A program made the position numbers and the translations under genes. The notes below the pieces were generated by a model. It had not been told where the DNA came from and did not search any database. It was given only the letters and a program-made list of their open reading frames with translations. A DNA stretch of 13,940 nt from DASUVJ01 sp036378995 (GTDB lineage Bacteria > Patescibacteriota > Saccharimonadia > Saccharimonadales > Saccharimonadaceae): positions 1 to 13,940 of the forward strand of contig DASUVJ010000041.1 of NCBI GenBank assembly GCA_036378995.1, given 5' to 3'. Below are positions 1 to 6,578 of this stretch, piece by piece. How positions within the stretch are numbered: the stretch's first letter is position 1; each line of letters starts with the position of its first letter.

Positions 1-1252
1 GACGCTGGGCAATCACGAGGCGGATTGCGGAGCTGAAGATCGGGTTAACACCAATGAGGTCAATCATACGACTAAACGCCGCGCTAGTTGAGTTAGCGTG
101 AAAGCTCGAAAGCACCAGGTGACCCGTAATAGAGGCTTGGATGGCCGTTCTTGCCGTATCCTGGTCACGGATCTCACCGACCATCACGACGTCAGGGTCA
201 AGACGCAGTACCGAACGCAGACCATCCGCAAAGCTATGTCCGCCTGTCGTATCGATCGGAATCTGCGAGATGCCATTGAGCCCGTATTCAATCGGATCTT
301 CAAGGGTAATAAGCTTGCGGTCCAGCGTGTTAAGCGCATTGAGCATGCTATACAGAGTTGTCGACTTACCCGAACCAGTAGGACCCACCATCAGGACCAT
401 TCCACGCGGGTGGCTAATAACTTCATCGATTTCCTTACGCTGGCGGTCGGGAATACCCAACAAATCTAGATTAAGCAGACTCTCGTCGAAGTTAAATAAT
501 CGGAGTACGGCATCTTGGCCATAAAGTGTCGGCACCGTTTCGACACGCAAGTTAAGCAAATGCGTCGCACCATCACGGGTGATTTCTTTTTGCATGTGCC
601 CCGACTGCGGGACAGTCGATGCCGTCGAGATATTAGCGCGTGATGCAAGTGCACCCATGATCACACGATAACGGTCTTTTTCGAGCTGCGCGACCGGGTG
701 AAGCGCACCATCGACACGCATACGAACACGAATATACGTCCGCTCGTTCTCGATGTGAATGTCACTCGCGCCCAGCTTATCTGCTTGGTCCAACAGATAA
801 TCGAATACTTGATCGCTACCCACCGAGTTGAGCGTCTGGCTCACTTGTGCGAGCGTGTCGCTATCGCCTTCTTTGGCGATTTCGATGTCATCGTAAATGA
901 TCTGTTTCGGCGGATCATAGCGATTCATAAAGGCGCGGAATCCGCTTGAGCTAATCAACAAAAACTGCGTCATGTTGCCATGTTCGCTATAGTCTGCCTC
1001 CATTTTTCGGATAAGCGACTGTGGCGTCTGGCTGGTAACGCCAAAGCGAAACGGCTCACTCCCACCACCGGCCATGAGCGGAATAATATGCCCCTTGTAC
1101 ATATCCGGCACTTCTATGATGCCCTGGGTCAGTGGCAGGCTCTGCTCAACATCGCGTGTATCCAGATACTGAAGCCCTAGAATCGCCGCACGCTGCTGCG
1201 TCGCCTTTTCGTCCTGTTCCCTTCGACGCTGCTGAATTTTATCTTCTTCCAT
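1..1252 (-). CDS. pilB: Type IV pilus / type II secretion assembly ATPase (PilB/GspE family), 3' end outside the window
   Basis: This gene reads leftward off the window, so only the first 417 residues are visible (the family usually has about 550-600). Residues 1-135 form an N-terminal region like the MshEN/T2SSE-N part of PilB and GspE, which separates it from the shorter retraction ATPase PilT. ASDIHIE (162-168) is the family's N2-domain motif. GPTGSGKS (290-297, K296) is Walker A, EDPIEY (318-323) the Asp box, LRLDPDVVMVGEIRD (349-363, with E360) Walker B, and TGHLVLSSFHAN (376-387) the His box. The visible end, LVIAQR, precedes the expected zinc-binding Cys region. Family knowledge: a cytoplasmic hexamer whose ATP hydrolysis drives pilin polymerisation at the inner membrane. 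The ATG start at 1252 has no Shine-Dalgarno and is closely preceded by an in-frame TAG. It is divergent from the methyltransferase gene, 54 bp away. Whether it serves a pilus or a secretion pseudopilus cannot be told here. Confidence 0.93.
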   Translation of the reverse strand, partial: MEEDKIQQRRREQDEKATQQRAAILGLQYLDTRDVEQSLPLTQGIIEVPDMYKGHIIPLMAGGGSEPFRFGVTSQTPQSLIRKMEADYSEHGNMTQFLLISSSGFRAFMNRYDPPKQIIYDDIEIAKEGDSDTLAQVSQTLNSVGSDQVFDYLLDQADKLGASDIHIENERTYIRVRMRVDGALHPVAQLEKDRYRVIMGALASRANISTASTVPQSGHMQKEITRDGATHLLNLRVETVPTLYGQDAVLRLFNFDESLLNLDLLGIPDRQRKEIDEVISHPRGMVLMVGPTGSGKSTTLYSMLNALNTLDRKLITLEDPIEYGLNGISQIPIDTTGGHSFADGLRSVLRLDPDVVMVGEIRDQDTARTAIQASITGHLVLSSFHANSTSAAFSRMIDLIGVNPIFSSAIRLVIAQR

Positions 1253-1260
1253 TACGTCCA

Positions 1261-1269
1261 ACTATAGCA
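1261..1269 (-). promoter_or_regulatory. Extended -10 promoter of the pilus ATPase gene, predicted leaderless
   Basis: Read on the minus strand, TGC-TATAGT is an extended -10 element (TGn plus 5/6 match to TATAAT). The hexamer ends 8 nt before the ATG at 1252, so transcription would start at or next to the start codon. No convincing -35 lies 16-18 nt upstream and no Shine-Dalgarno is present. The 12-mer TGCTATAGTTGG recurs exactly before the deaminase gene at 13577. Confidence 0.55.
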
Positions 1270-1290
1270 AAAAGCTTATGGATTTTATAG

Positions 1291-1299
1291 TGATACAAT
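1291..1299 (+). promoter_or_regulatory. Extended -10 promoter of the RNA methyltransferase gene, predicted leaderless
   Basis: TGA-TACAAT is an extended -10 element (5/6 match) ending 7 nt before the ATG at 1307. There is no -35 box and only a weak GATGAG purine stretch directly against the start codon. It lies back to back with the pilus ATPase promoter in a 54-bp intergenic region. A second TATA-like hexamer at 1286-1291 is an alternative that would give a leader of a few bases. Confidence 0.5.
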
Positions 1300-1306
1300 T
1301 GATGAG

Positions 1307-1792
1307 ATGCCAGAAATCATTGTCCTGCTACACAATATCCGCTCCACCTATAACGTAGGGTCTATCTTCCGTACGTGCGAAGGATTCGGTGTTTCAAAAA
1401 TTATCCTCAGCGGCTATACACCATACCCAGCCGTGCCAAATGATGATCGCCTGCCACATATCGCACAGAAACTAACCAAGCAAATCCATAAAACAGCACT
1501 GGGTGCCGAAGGGATGGTACCGTTTGAGCAAAGGGATTCGCCTGATTTTGCCGGGCTAAAAGCAGCCGGTTACCGCATTATAGGGCTTGAGCAAGACGCA
1601 CGATCTATTATGCTGCCAGACTTCACTCCTCCGGCAAAGATAACACTACTATTAGGGGAAGAGGTCGAAGGAATAACAGATGAGATGCGAGACGCGTGCG
1701 ATGATCTTATTGAAATTCCGATGAAGGGACAAAAAGAGTCATTTAATGTCAGTATTGCTGCCGGCATTGCCCTTTACGAACTCTCTCGTTAG
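1307..1792 (+). CDS. SpoU/TrmH-family (SPOUT) RNA 2'-O-ribose methyltransferase
   Basis: A 161-residue protein with the three SpoU motifs in order. Motif 1 is NIRSTYNVGSIFRTCEGFG (10-28) with conserved N16 and R22. Motif 2 is LLLGEEVEGI (114-123). Motif 3 is IPMKGQKESFNVSIAAGIALYE (137 onward) with S145 and N147. Family knowledge: these form the trefoil-knot S-adenosylmethionine site of 2'-O-methyltransferases acting on tRNA or rRNA, and the enzymes work as dimers. The protein is a bare catalytic domain. It lacks the N-terminal RNA-binding domain of RlmB-type enzymes, and its length matches TrmL-like proteins although motif 1 looks more like TrmH/RlmB. The target nucleotide cannot be assigned. 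Start: ATG with no clear Shine-Dalgarno and a -10 box 7 nt upstream. Its TAG stop lies one base from the stop of the convergent dnaE, with no terminator hairpin visible. Confidence 0.93.
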   Translation: MPEIIVLLHNIRSTYNVGSIFRTCEGFGVSKIILSGYTPYPAVPNDDRLPHIAQKLTKQIHKTALGAEGMVPFEQRDSPDFAGLKAAGYRIIGLEQDARSIMLPDFTPPAKITLLLGEEVEGITDEMRDACDDLIEIPMKGQKESFNVSIAAGIALYELSR

Positions 1793-1793
1793 G

Positions 1794-4700
1794 CTATTTT
1801 AAGACGACACAATCCTCACCCAGTTGCTTGACCAATTCATCCATTAGATTCTGGCTGCCATCTACCTTAAATGGCAATTTGATGGCAGATTTTTTGTCTT
1901 CTCCGAGCACGAGGATAATGTCACTTCCTCCAGGAAATTCTCCGCAGATTCGCTTCAAAGCCAAAAGCGCCTCATGATCGTCTGGGTTTTTAATATGAAC
2001 GAATAGCTTTTTGACAGGTGGAATATCCATGATCGGACGCGGCTTTTCTTTTGGCGCGTCATCTTTAGGCGGGGTACTTGCGGGTGCGCTTACGGTCGTG
2101 CCCGTCTTTTTTGCCCTATGTTCCGCAACGCGCATCGCCTTCACCTTCGAACTCATACGCGGAGCCTCCATTTTACGCCCTGTCGACTCGTAACTTCGTA
2201 GTTCTTCGTCACTGACTACATTAATTTCGTCTGCGATCATCTTCGCTTCGCTCCCTAAATTGCCATCCCGATCACGGGCGCTGATTTTTCCGGAAACCCG
2301 GATGACGGCATCTTGAACAAGCTTGGCTCCTACCTGCTCAAACAGATTCGGGAAGACGATGACTTCACCTTCGGCTGTTTTATCCTCCAGCCCCACAAAT
2401 GCCATTTTAGTGCCGGATTTCGTCACGATAGTACGTACCGTACTAACAAGACCGCCTATAGTCGCCTTTTTACCATCGACAGCCGGTGTCATGCGGGCGA
2501 GTGGAATTGTTTGTTCCTCAAAGTATTTGTCGTAGTTATCAAGCGGATGCGCGCTAATATACAGGCCGAGCAGCTCGCGCTCCCAGGTGAGATATTCCTT
2601 ATCAGTATATTTGGTCGGAGCAGTCTGGAGGTTGATAGTCGGCTGAATGTTAGCCATGTCGCTCATGCCACCAAACAAATCAGTCTGGCCGCTCAGGGCT
2701 TCCTTTTGAAGCTTACTGGCAAATGCCAAGAGTGTTTCCAGGTTAAATAGCAGATCCGAGCGATCACCCAGCTGGTCAAAGGCACCGGCTTTAATGAGCG
2801 AATCCCAAGCTTTTTTATTTGCCTTGCTAGTACTAACTCGTTTAGCAAAATCCTCGACACTCTCAAACTTGCCGTCTTTTCGCGCCCGAAGAATCTCCTC
2901 CACCGCGCCTACGCCGACACCTTTGATGGCTGCCATGCCAAAACGAATCTCACTCTGGTTCGGTACAACGGCGAATTCCACGAATGATTCGTTTACGTCT
3001 GGTGAGAGTACTTTGATACCCATGTGCTTACACTCGGTGATTTCAATCGCCAAACGGTCGATGTCATCCTGGTCGCTCGTCATGAGTGCTGCCATAAATG
3101 CGTCCGGGTAATGCGCCTTAAGGTACGCCGTCCAATAAGAGATCAGCCCGTAACATGCCGCGTGGGATTTGTTGAAACAGTAATTTGCAAACTCTTCAAG
3201 CTGCTCCCAGAACTTCTCTGCTGTCGCCTTGTCTGATCCTCCTACCTTTATGGCTCCGTCCACAAAGTCGACTTTTACTTTACGCATAAGATCAATCTTC
3301 TTCTTACCAACGGCTTTTCGGAGGGTGTCAGCCTGACCACCGGTAAATCCGCACCATTCTTTCGAAATCTGCATGAACTGCTCCTGGTAAACCAGAATGC
3401 CGTACGTGCTTTTTAGTGAGTTTTCCATACCTTTGTGCAGATATGTGATCTGCTCTTCGCCGTGCTTTCGTTTAATAAAGCTATCGATAAACTGCATCGG
3501 ACCAGGGCGGTACAGCGCCACCATGGCGATAATGTCCTCAAAAACCGTCGGCTTAAGCTCGCGGAGATAGCGCTTCATTCCTGCGGATTCAAGCTGGAAC
3601 ACGCCGGTCGTATCACCGCGCTGGAATAGCTCATATGTCTTTTGATCGTCCAGCGGAATCTTCGAAAGGTCGATCTCGTTTTTATATACCTTTTTGATAA
3701 TACGAAGGGCATTATTAATAATCGTTAAGTTAGAAAGACCCAAAAAGTCCATTTTTAGCAGGCCAAGTTCTTCCACCGGACCCATTGGGTATTGGGTGGA
3801 GACAACACCCTTTTGTGCCATTTCGAGCGGCGCAAACTTAACGATGTCGTCCGGTGCGATCACGACTCCGGCCGCGTGGATACCGTGCGATCGAATGGTA
3901 CCTTCAAGGCGCACTGCATAATCGAAAACTTGTTTCGCCGTCGGGTTAGATTCATATTCTTTTTTAAGATCAACGTCCTCTTTGATACTCACTTTTAAAG
4001 GAATATGGCGCCCCTGAACGGGAGGAGGAATCATCTTGCTTAAACGATCGGCCTCGGCATATGGCACCTGCAATACACGCGCCACATCACGTACGGCCGC
4101 GCGGGCAGCCATTTTACCGAACGTAACGATATTTGCAACGCGTGAATCCCCGTATTTATTCGCACAATACTGGATCACCTCGTCGCGACGGGTATCCTGA
4201 ATGTCGATGTCGATGTCGGGCATGCTAATACGATCCGGGTTCAAAAATCGCTCGAATAGCAGGTCGTATTTTAGTGGATCAAGATCGGTGATATTTAGCG
4301 CGTAGGCGATAATAGATCCAGCAGCCGAACCTCGACCAGGACCAAAAATAATGCCTTGGGATTTGCCCCAGTTAATAAAGTCTTGGACGATAAGGAAATA
4401 CCCGTTATAGCCCATTTTATCGAGCACACCGAGTTCCATGTCAAGGCGCTCCAGTTGCACATCCGTAAGCATCGGCCTAATGTCTTCAGGCCGTAGCTCC
4501 TGTATCTCGTCGACTTTTTTACCAGCATATCGCACAGCCATGCCCTGATACACAAGCTTATCGAGATATGACTTCTCGTCTTCACCGCTTGGCACAGGAA
4601 ACTTAGGAATAAGGATCTTGCCAAGATCGAGCTCTACATCACAGCGGTCTGCAATGCGACGCGCATTAGCAACCGCCTCGGGATTGGTCTTGCTCCAGCG

Positions 4701-5525
4701 GCTAATGATATCTTCCGGATCAGTAATATGAAGCTCAAAATCCTTGAGGCTCATACGCTTTTCATCGGCCAAAAACGAGCCCGTGCCTACGCAGAGTAAT
4801 ATTTCGTGCGCCTCTTGATCATCGTGTGATAAATAATGTCCGTCGCTCGTAACGACACACGGAATATCTAGCTCAGCTGACAGTTTATCCAAATAACCGT
4901 TAATTTTTACCTGCACATCCCATTTTGCCGGACAATCAGGATGACCATGATCTTGTAACTCGAGGTAATAGCGATCACCAAAAATCGACTTGTACCAAGC
5001 TGCGATTTTTTTCGCCTCTTCATAGTTATCGGCTCGCAGATTCTCACCCACTTCACCGCTGGCACATGCCGAAAGCGCAATAAGACCTTCGTTGTATTCT
5101 TCCAGAAGATCGTGGTCGATACGCGGCTTATAGTACATTCCTTCAAGGTTTGCCTTGCTCGAAAGCATCATCAGGTTTTTATATCCTGTTTCGTTCATTG
5201 CAAGGAGAATAAGGTGGTAACGAGCCTTATCTTTTTGCGGGTCACGGTCATGACGTGAACGGGCTGCCACGTATGCCTCCATGCCGATGATTGGCTTGAT
5301 CCCCGCGTCTTTAGCCTCTTTATAAAATTCTACGGTGCCCGACATTGTACCGTGGTCGGTAACAGCGACCGCCTCCATGCCAAGATCTTTGACACGTTGA
5401 ACAAGATCGGGTATTTTACTTAACCCGTCGAGAAGGCTGTGGTGCGAATGATTATGCAAATGCACATAATCCGACGCCTTAAGCTGCGTTTTTTCAGCAG
5501 CTTGTGTCTGTGTTTCTACCCCCAT
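1794..5525 (-). CDS. dnaE: DNA polymerase III alpha subunit (replicative polymerase, DnaE type)
   Basis: A 1243-residue C-family polymerase that synthesises DNA at the replication fork. An N-terminal PHP domain (about 20-300) keeps a full-looking set of metal ligands: H24, H26, D57, H58, E83, H104, C154, D228 and H230. The palm carries FGPGRGSAAGS (394-404) and PDIDID, giving catalytic D437 and D439, with the third acidic residue D593 in KMDFLG. These match D401, D403 and D555 of E. coli. The helix-hairpin-helix/beta-binding region follows. An OB fold lies at about 1020-1105, then an Ala/Pro/Lys-rich linker (about 1119-1171) and a folded C-terminal domain (about 1172-1243) expected to contact tau or another clamp-loader part. 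It is uninterrupted, with no intein. Residues 1-18 are a polar, low-complexity extension. The ATG at 5525 has no Shine-Dalgarno. It appears to be its own transcription unit. Confidence 0.98.
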   Translation of the reverse strand: MGVETQTQAAEKTQLKASDYVHLHNHSHHSLLDGLSKIPDLVQRVKDLGMEAVAVTDHGTMSGTVEFYKEAKDAGIKPIIGMEAYVAARSRHDRDPQKDKARYHLILLAMNETGYKNLMMLSSKANLEGMYYKPRIDHDLLEEYNEGLIALSACASGEVGENLRADNYEEAKKIAAWYKSIFGDRYYLELQDHGHPDCPAKWDVQVKINGYLDKLSAELDIPCVVTSDGHYLSHDDQEAHEILLCVGTGSFLADEKRMSLKDFELHITDPEDIISRWSKTNPEAVANARRIADRCDVELDLGKILIPKFPVPSGEDEKSYLDKLVYQGMAVRYAGKKVDEIQELRPEDIRPMLTDVQLERLDMELGVLDKMGYNGYFLIVQDFINWGKSQGIIFGPGRGSAAGSIIAYALNITDLDPLKYDLLFERFLNPDRISMPDIDIDIQDTRRDEVIQYCANKYGDSRVANIVTFGKMAARAAVRDVARVLQVPYAEADRLSKMIPPPVQGRHIPLKVSIKEDVDLKKEYESNPTAKQVFDYAVRLEGTIRSHGIHAAGVVIAPDDIVKFAPLEMAQKGVVSTQYPMGPVEELGLLKMDFLGLSNLTIINNALRIIKKVYKNEIDLSKIPLDDQKTYELFQRGDTTGVFQLESAGMKRYLRELKPTVFEDIIAMVALYRPGPMQFIDSFIKRKHGEEQITYLHKGMENSLKSTYGILVYQEQFMQISKEWCGFTGGQADTLRKAVGKKKIDLMRKVKVDFVDGAIKVGGSDKATAEKFWEQLEEFANYCFNKSHAACYGLISYWTAYLKAHYPDAFMAALMTSDQDDIDRLAIEITECKHMGIKVLSPDVNESFVEFAVVPNQSEIRFGMAAIKGVGVGAVEEILRARKDGKFESVEDFAKRVSTSKANKKAWDSLIKAGAFDQLGDRSDLLFNLETLLAFASKLQKEALSGQTDLFGGMSDMANIQPTINLQTAPTKYTDKEYLTWERELLGLYISAHPLDNYDKYFEEQTIPLARMTPAVDGKKATIGGLVSTVRTIVTKSGTKMAFVGLEDKTAEGEVIVFPNLFEQVGAKLVQDAVIRVSGKISARDRDGNLGSEAKMIADEINVVSDEELRSYESTGRKMEAPRMSSKVKAMRVAEHRAKKTGTTVSAPASTPPKDDAPKEKPRPIMDIPPVKKLFVHIKNPDDHEALLALKRICGEFPGGSDIILVLGEDKKSAIKLPFKVDGSQNLMDELVKQLGEDCVVLK

Positions 5526-5535
5526 GACTATTTAT

Positions 5536-5544
5536 AGTATATCA
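5536..5544 (-). promoter_or_regulatory. Extended -10 promoter of dnaE, near-leaderless
   Basis: On the minus strand TGA-TATACT is an extended -10 (5/6 match) ending 10 nt before the dnaE ATG. A poor -35 (TTAATG) sits 17 nt upstream. The likely start point leaves a leader of 0-4 nt, and no Shine-Dalgarno is present. A TATAAA directly downstream is a less likely alternative. Confidence 0.5.
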
Positions 5545-5597
5545 ACTTATGACGTCCGCATTAAGTATTTATAGCGGCGATAGTCAAAAATACTACG

Positions 5598-5891
5598 CTA
5601 TTTTTGCTGCGTCTGGATAGATTCCTGAGCTTTTTCGAGAGGCTGTCCGATTACCGGTAGCTGTACAAACAGACTAAGGATCCATGCGATCAATGCGATA
5701 ACAACCGTACCACCAATAACACTTCCAAGCCCAAAAAAGATGCCGCGGATAAAGTTCATCTTGTAAATCTCGACCCGACTGCGATTAAAATCATAAAAAA
5801 GATCTTCTAAAAGCGCCTGGCGGGAGCCTTTTTCATTGTCCTCTTTGATTTTTCTTGAAACCTTTTTTGCCGTCTTCTTTGCCTTTTCCAT
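5598..5891 (-). CDS. Small membrane protein, DUF5665-like
   Basis: A 97-residue protein when started at the ATG at 5891. A longer reading from a GTG at 5915 is rejected because that codon lies inside the inverted repeat and has no ribosome site, whereas AGAGGTG stands just before the ATG. Residues 1-25 are strongly basic. LFYDFNRSRVEIYKMNFIRGIFFG (31-54) leads into a Gly-rich hydrophobic stretch (about 47-78) that forms one long or two short membrane segments, and the tail is polar and Gln-rich. The pattern (L..LFYD.NRSR..IY.MNF.RGIFFG.GS..GGT) resembles DUF5665, a family of unknown function that I associate with Saccharibacteria and other CPR; this is from memory. It follows two other small membrane-protein genes and may be their third operon member, unless the hairpin between them terminates transcription. 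Confidence 0.8.
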   Translation of the reverse strand: MEKAKKTAKKVSRKIKEDNEKGSRQALLEDLFYDFNRSRVEIYKMNFIRGIFFGLGSVIGGTVVIALIAWILSLFVQLPVIGQPLEKAQESIQTQQK

Positions 5892-5894
5892 ATA

Positions 5895-5901
5895 CACCTC
5901 T
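5895..5901 (-). promoter_or_regulatory. Ribosome binding site that fixes the DUF5665-like start
   Basis: On the minus strand AGAGGTG lies 3 nt before the ATG at 5891 (5 nt counted from the AGAGG core). It supports that ATG over the upstream GTG at 5915, which would place the start within the 3' arm of the inverted repeat. Confidence 0.7.
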
Positions 5902-5903
5902 AT

Positions 5904-5940
5904 TAAAAATGACACACTTTATACTAGTGTGTCATTTTTA
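5904..5940 (-). terminator. Perfect 15-bp inverted repeat: probable bidirectional terminator/attenuator, or an operator
   Basis: The arms 5904-5918 (TAAAAATGACACACT) and 5926-5940 are exact reverse complements around a 7-nt loop. The base of the stem is A/T only, so each strand ends in a run of T, as in bidirectional intrinsic terminators. It lies 16 nt after the YtxH-like stop and 3 nt before the ribosome site of the next gene on the same strand. The loop region read on the minus strand contains TATAAA, which could serve as a -10 for the downstream gene. An operator over a promoter is therefore also possible. Confidence 0.55.
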
Positions 5941-5956
5941 GACGGACGTGACAAGT

Positions 5957-6247
5957 TTATTTCTTTTTATCGCTGAAGCCGCTTTTCGCGCCTTCGATCG
6001 CACCGCTGACGGCATGTTCGCCGCGTGATTTGTAATCTTCGGCTCGCTCTTTCGCTTCTTCAAAAACTTCGCTAGCTTTGCGCTTGGTAGTGTTGCCGCG
6101 TTTTGCCGCCTCTTCCTTCAGCTCGTTTGCTTTCTCTCTTAAATCAGCACGGGTCTCTTTACCTGATTTTGGGGCAGTGAGAATCCCTGCGATAACTCCA
6201 GCAGCAGCTCCGATAATAGCACCGACTGCGAATCGTCCTTTTTTCAT
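5957..6247 (-). CDS. YtxH-like small membrane protein
   Basis: A 96-residue protein. A Gly/Ala-rich membrane helix (about 6-24, VGAIIGAAAGVIAGILTAP) is followed by PKSGKETRADL and then a long, highly charged helical tail rich in Lys, Glu and Ala to the C-terminus (SDKKK). This G...GAAAG...G.L.AP.SG.ETR pattern is the hallmark of the YtxH (gas vesicle/general stress) family, whose members are membrane-anchored with a cytoplasmic or surface-facing coiled tail and no known enzyme activity. The ATG start is supported by AAGGAG 7 nt upstream (6255-6260), inside the 3' end of the preceding gene, whose TAA is only 3 nt before this ATG. The two are very likely co-translated. Stop TAA. Confidence 0.85.
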   Translation of the reverse strand: MKKGRFAVGAIIGAAAGVIAGILTAPKSGKETRADLREKANELKEEAAKRGNTTKRKASEVFEEAKERAEDYKSRGEHAVSGAIEGAKSGFSDKKK

Positions 6248-6250
6248 GGC

Positions 6251-6499
6251 TTAACTCCTTCGTTTCTTAGCTTTTTTAACAAATCCCAGCACTGTTTTCA
6301 TAAGCAGCAGGGGTGAGGCCGCCTTGCCGACGCCGGCCACCGCCTGTTCGAAGTGCTCGGCCGTCCGCTGAGCTGATGCCGTGACAGACTTAATTTGCCG
6401 AGTCACTTTAATGAGCAGCAGTACTAAGACGATTGCAAGGGCCAGGAATATCGCCAGTACGACCGCAAGAATGATAACGAGTATTTGCGCCCAATCCAC
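6251..6499 (-). CDS. Small single-pass membrane protein of unknown function
   Basis: An 82-residue protein starting with GTG at 6499, chosen because AAAAGGAGG (6507-6515) lies 7 nt upstream. Residues 5-31 are an unbroken Ile/Leu/Val/Ala membrane helix. An amphipathic region (about 32-60, VTRQIKSVTASAQRTAEHFEQ) and a basic end (KKAKKRRS) follow. The plan, an N-terminal helix then a charged amphipathic helix, recalls DUF948/YtxG-type proteins often found next to YtxH, but the family assignment is a guess. It is the first gene of the small-membrane-protein cluster and has its own promoter and a 5' leader, unlike the leaderless-looking genes nearby. Confidence 0.75.
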   Translation of the reverse strand: MDWAQILVIILAVVLAIFLALAIVLVLLLIKVTRQIKSVTASAQRTAEHFEQAVAGVGKAASPLLLMKTVLGFVKKAKKRRS

Positions 6500-6506
6500 G
6501 TTTGGT

Positions 6507-6515
6507 CCTCCTTTT
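6507..6515 (-). promoter_or_regulatory. Strong Shine-Dalgarno selecting the GTG start at 6499
   Basis: On the minus strand AAAAGGAGG is complementary to the 16S rRNA tail and ends 7 nt before the GTG. No ATG competes in this frame nearby. Confidence 0.75.
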
Positions 6516-6548
6516 AAGCATTTGCGTGCCTTTTAGTTTATGTTTCTT

Positions 6549-6577
6549 ATTATACTTGTCCGCCTCGTAGCGGGCAA
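6549..6577 (-). promoter_or_regulatory. Sigma-70-type promoter of the small membrane protein operon
   Basis: On the minus strand a -35 TTGCCC (6577-6572, 4/6 match) is separated by exactly 17 nt from a consensus -10 TATAAT (6554-6549). It begins only a base or two after the stop codon of the uridylyltransferase gene. Transcription should start near 6542, giving a leader of about 40 nt that contains the Shine-Dalgarno at 6507-6515. Confidence 0.75.
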
Positions 6578-6578
6578 A

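Noticed and set aside
98..524. Two overlapping plus-strand frames of 123 and 127 codons at the left edge
   Set aside because: The minus strand encodes the intact Walker A, Asp, Walker B and His boxes of the assembly ATPase across this stretch, so these are antisense shadows.
1794..5525. Intein or split in dnaE
   Set aside because: The polymerase blocks are continuous through the catalytic motifs, with no inserted splicing domain.
5526..5597. Possible terminator after the DUF5665-like gene
   Set aside because: Only a 4-bp CCGC/GCGG stem with a long loop could be formed. That is too weak to call.
5892..5915. Upstream GTG start (5915) for the DUF5665-like gene
   Set aside because: The GTG lies in an arm of the perfect inverted repeat with no ribosome site, while the ATG at 5891 has AGAGGTG just before it.
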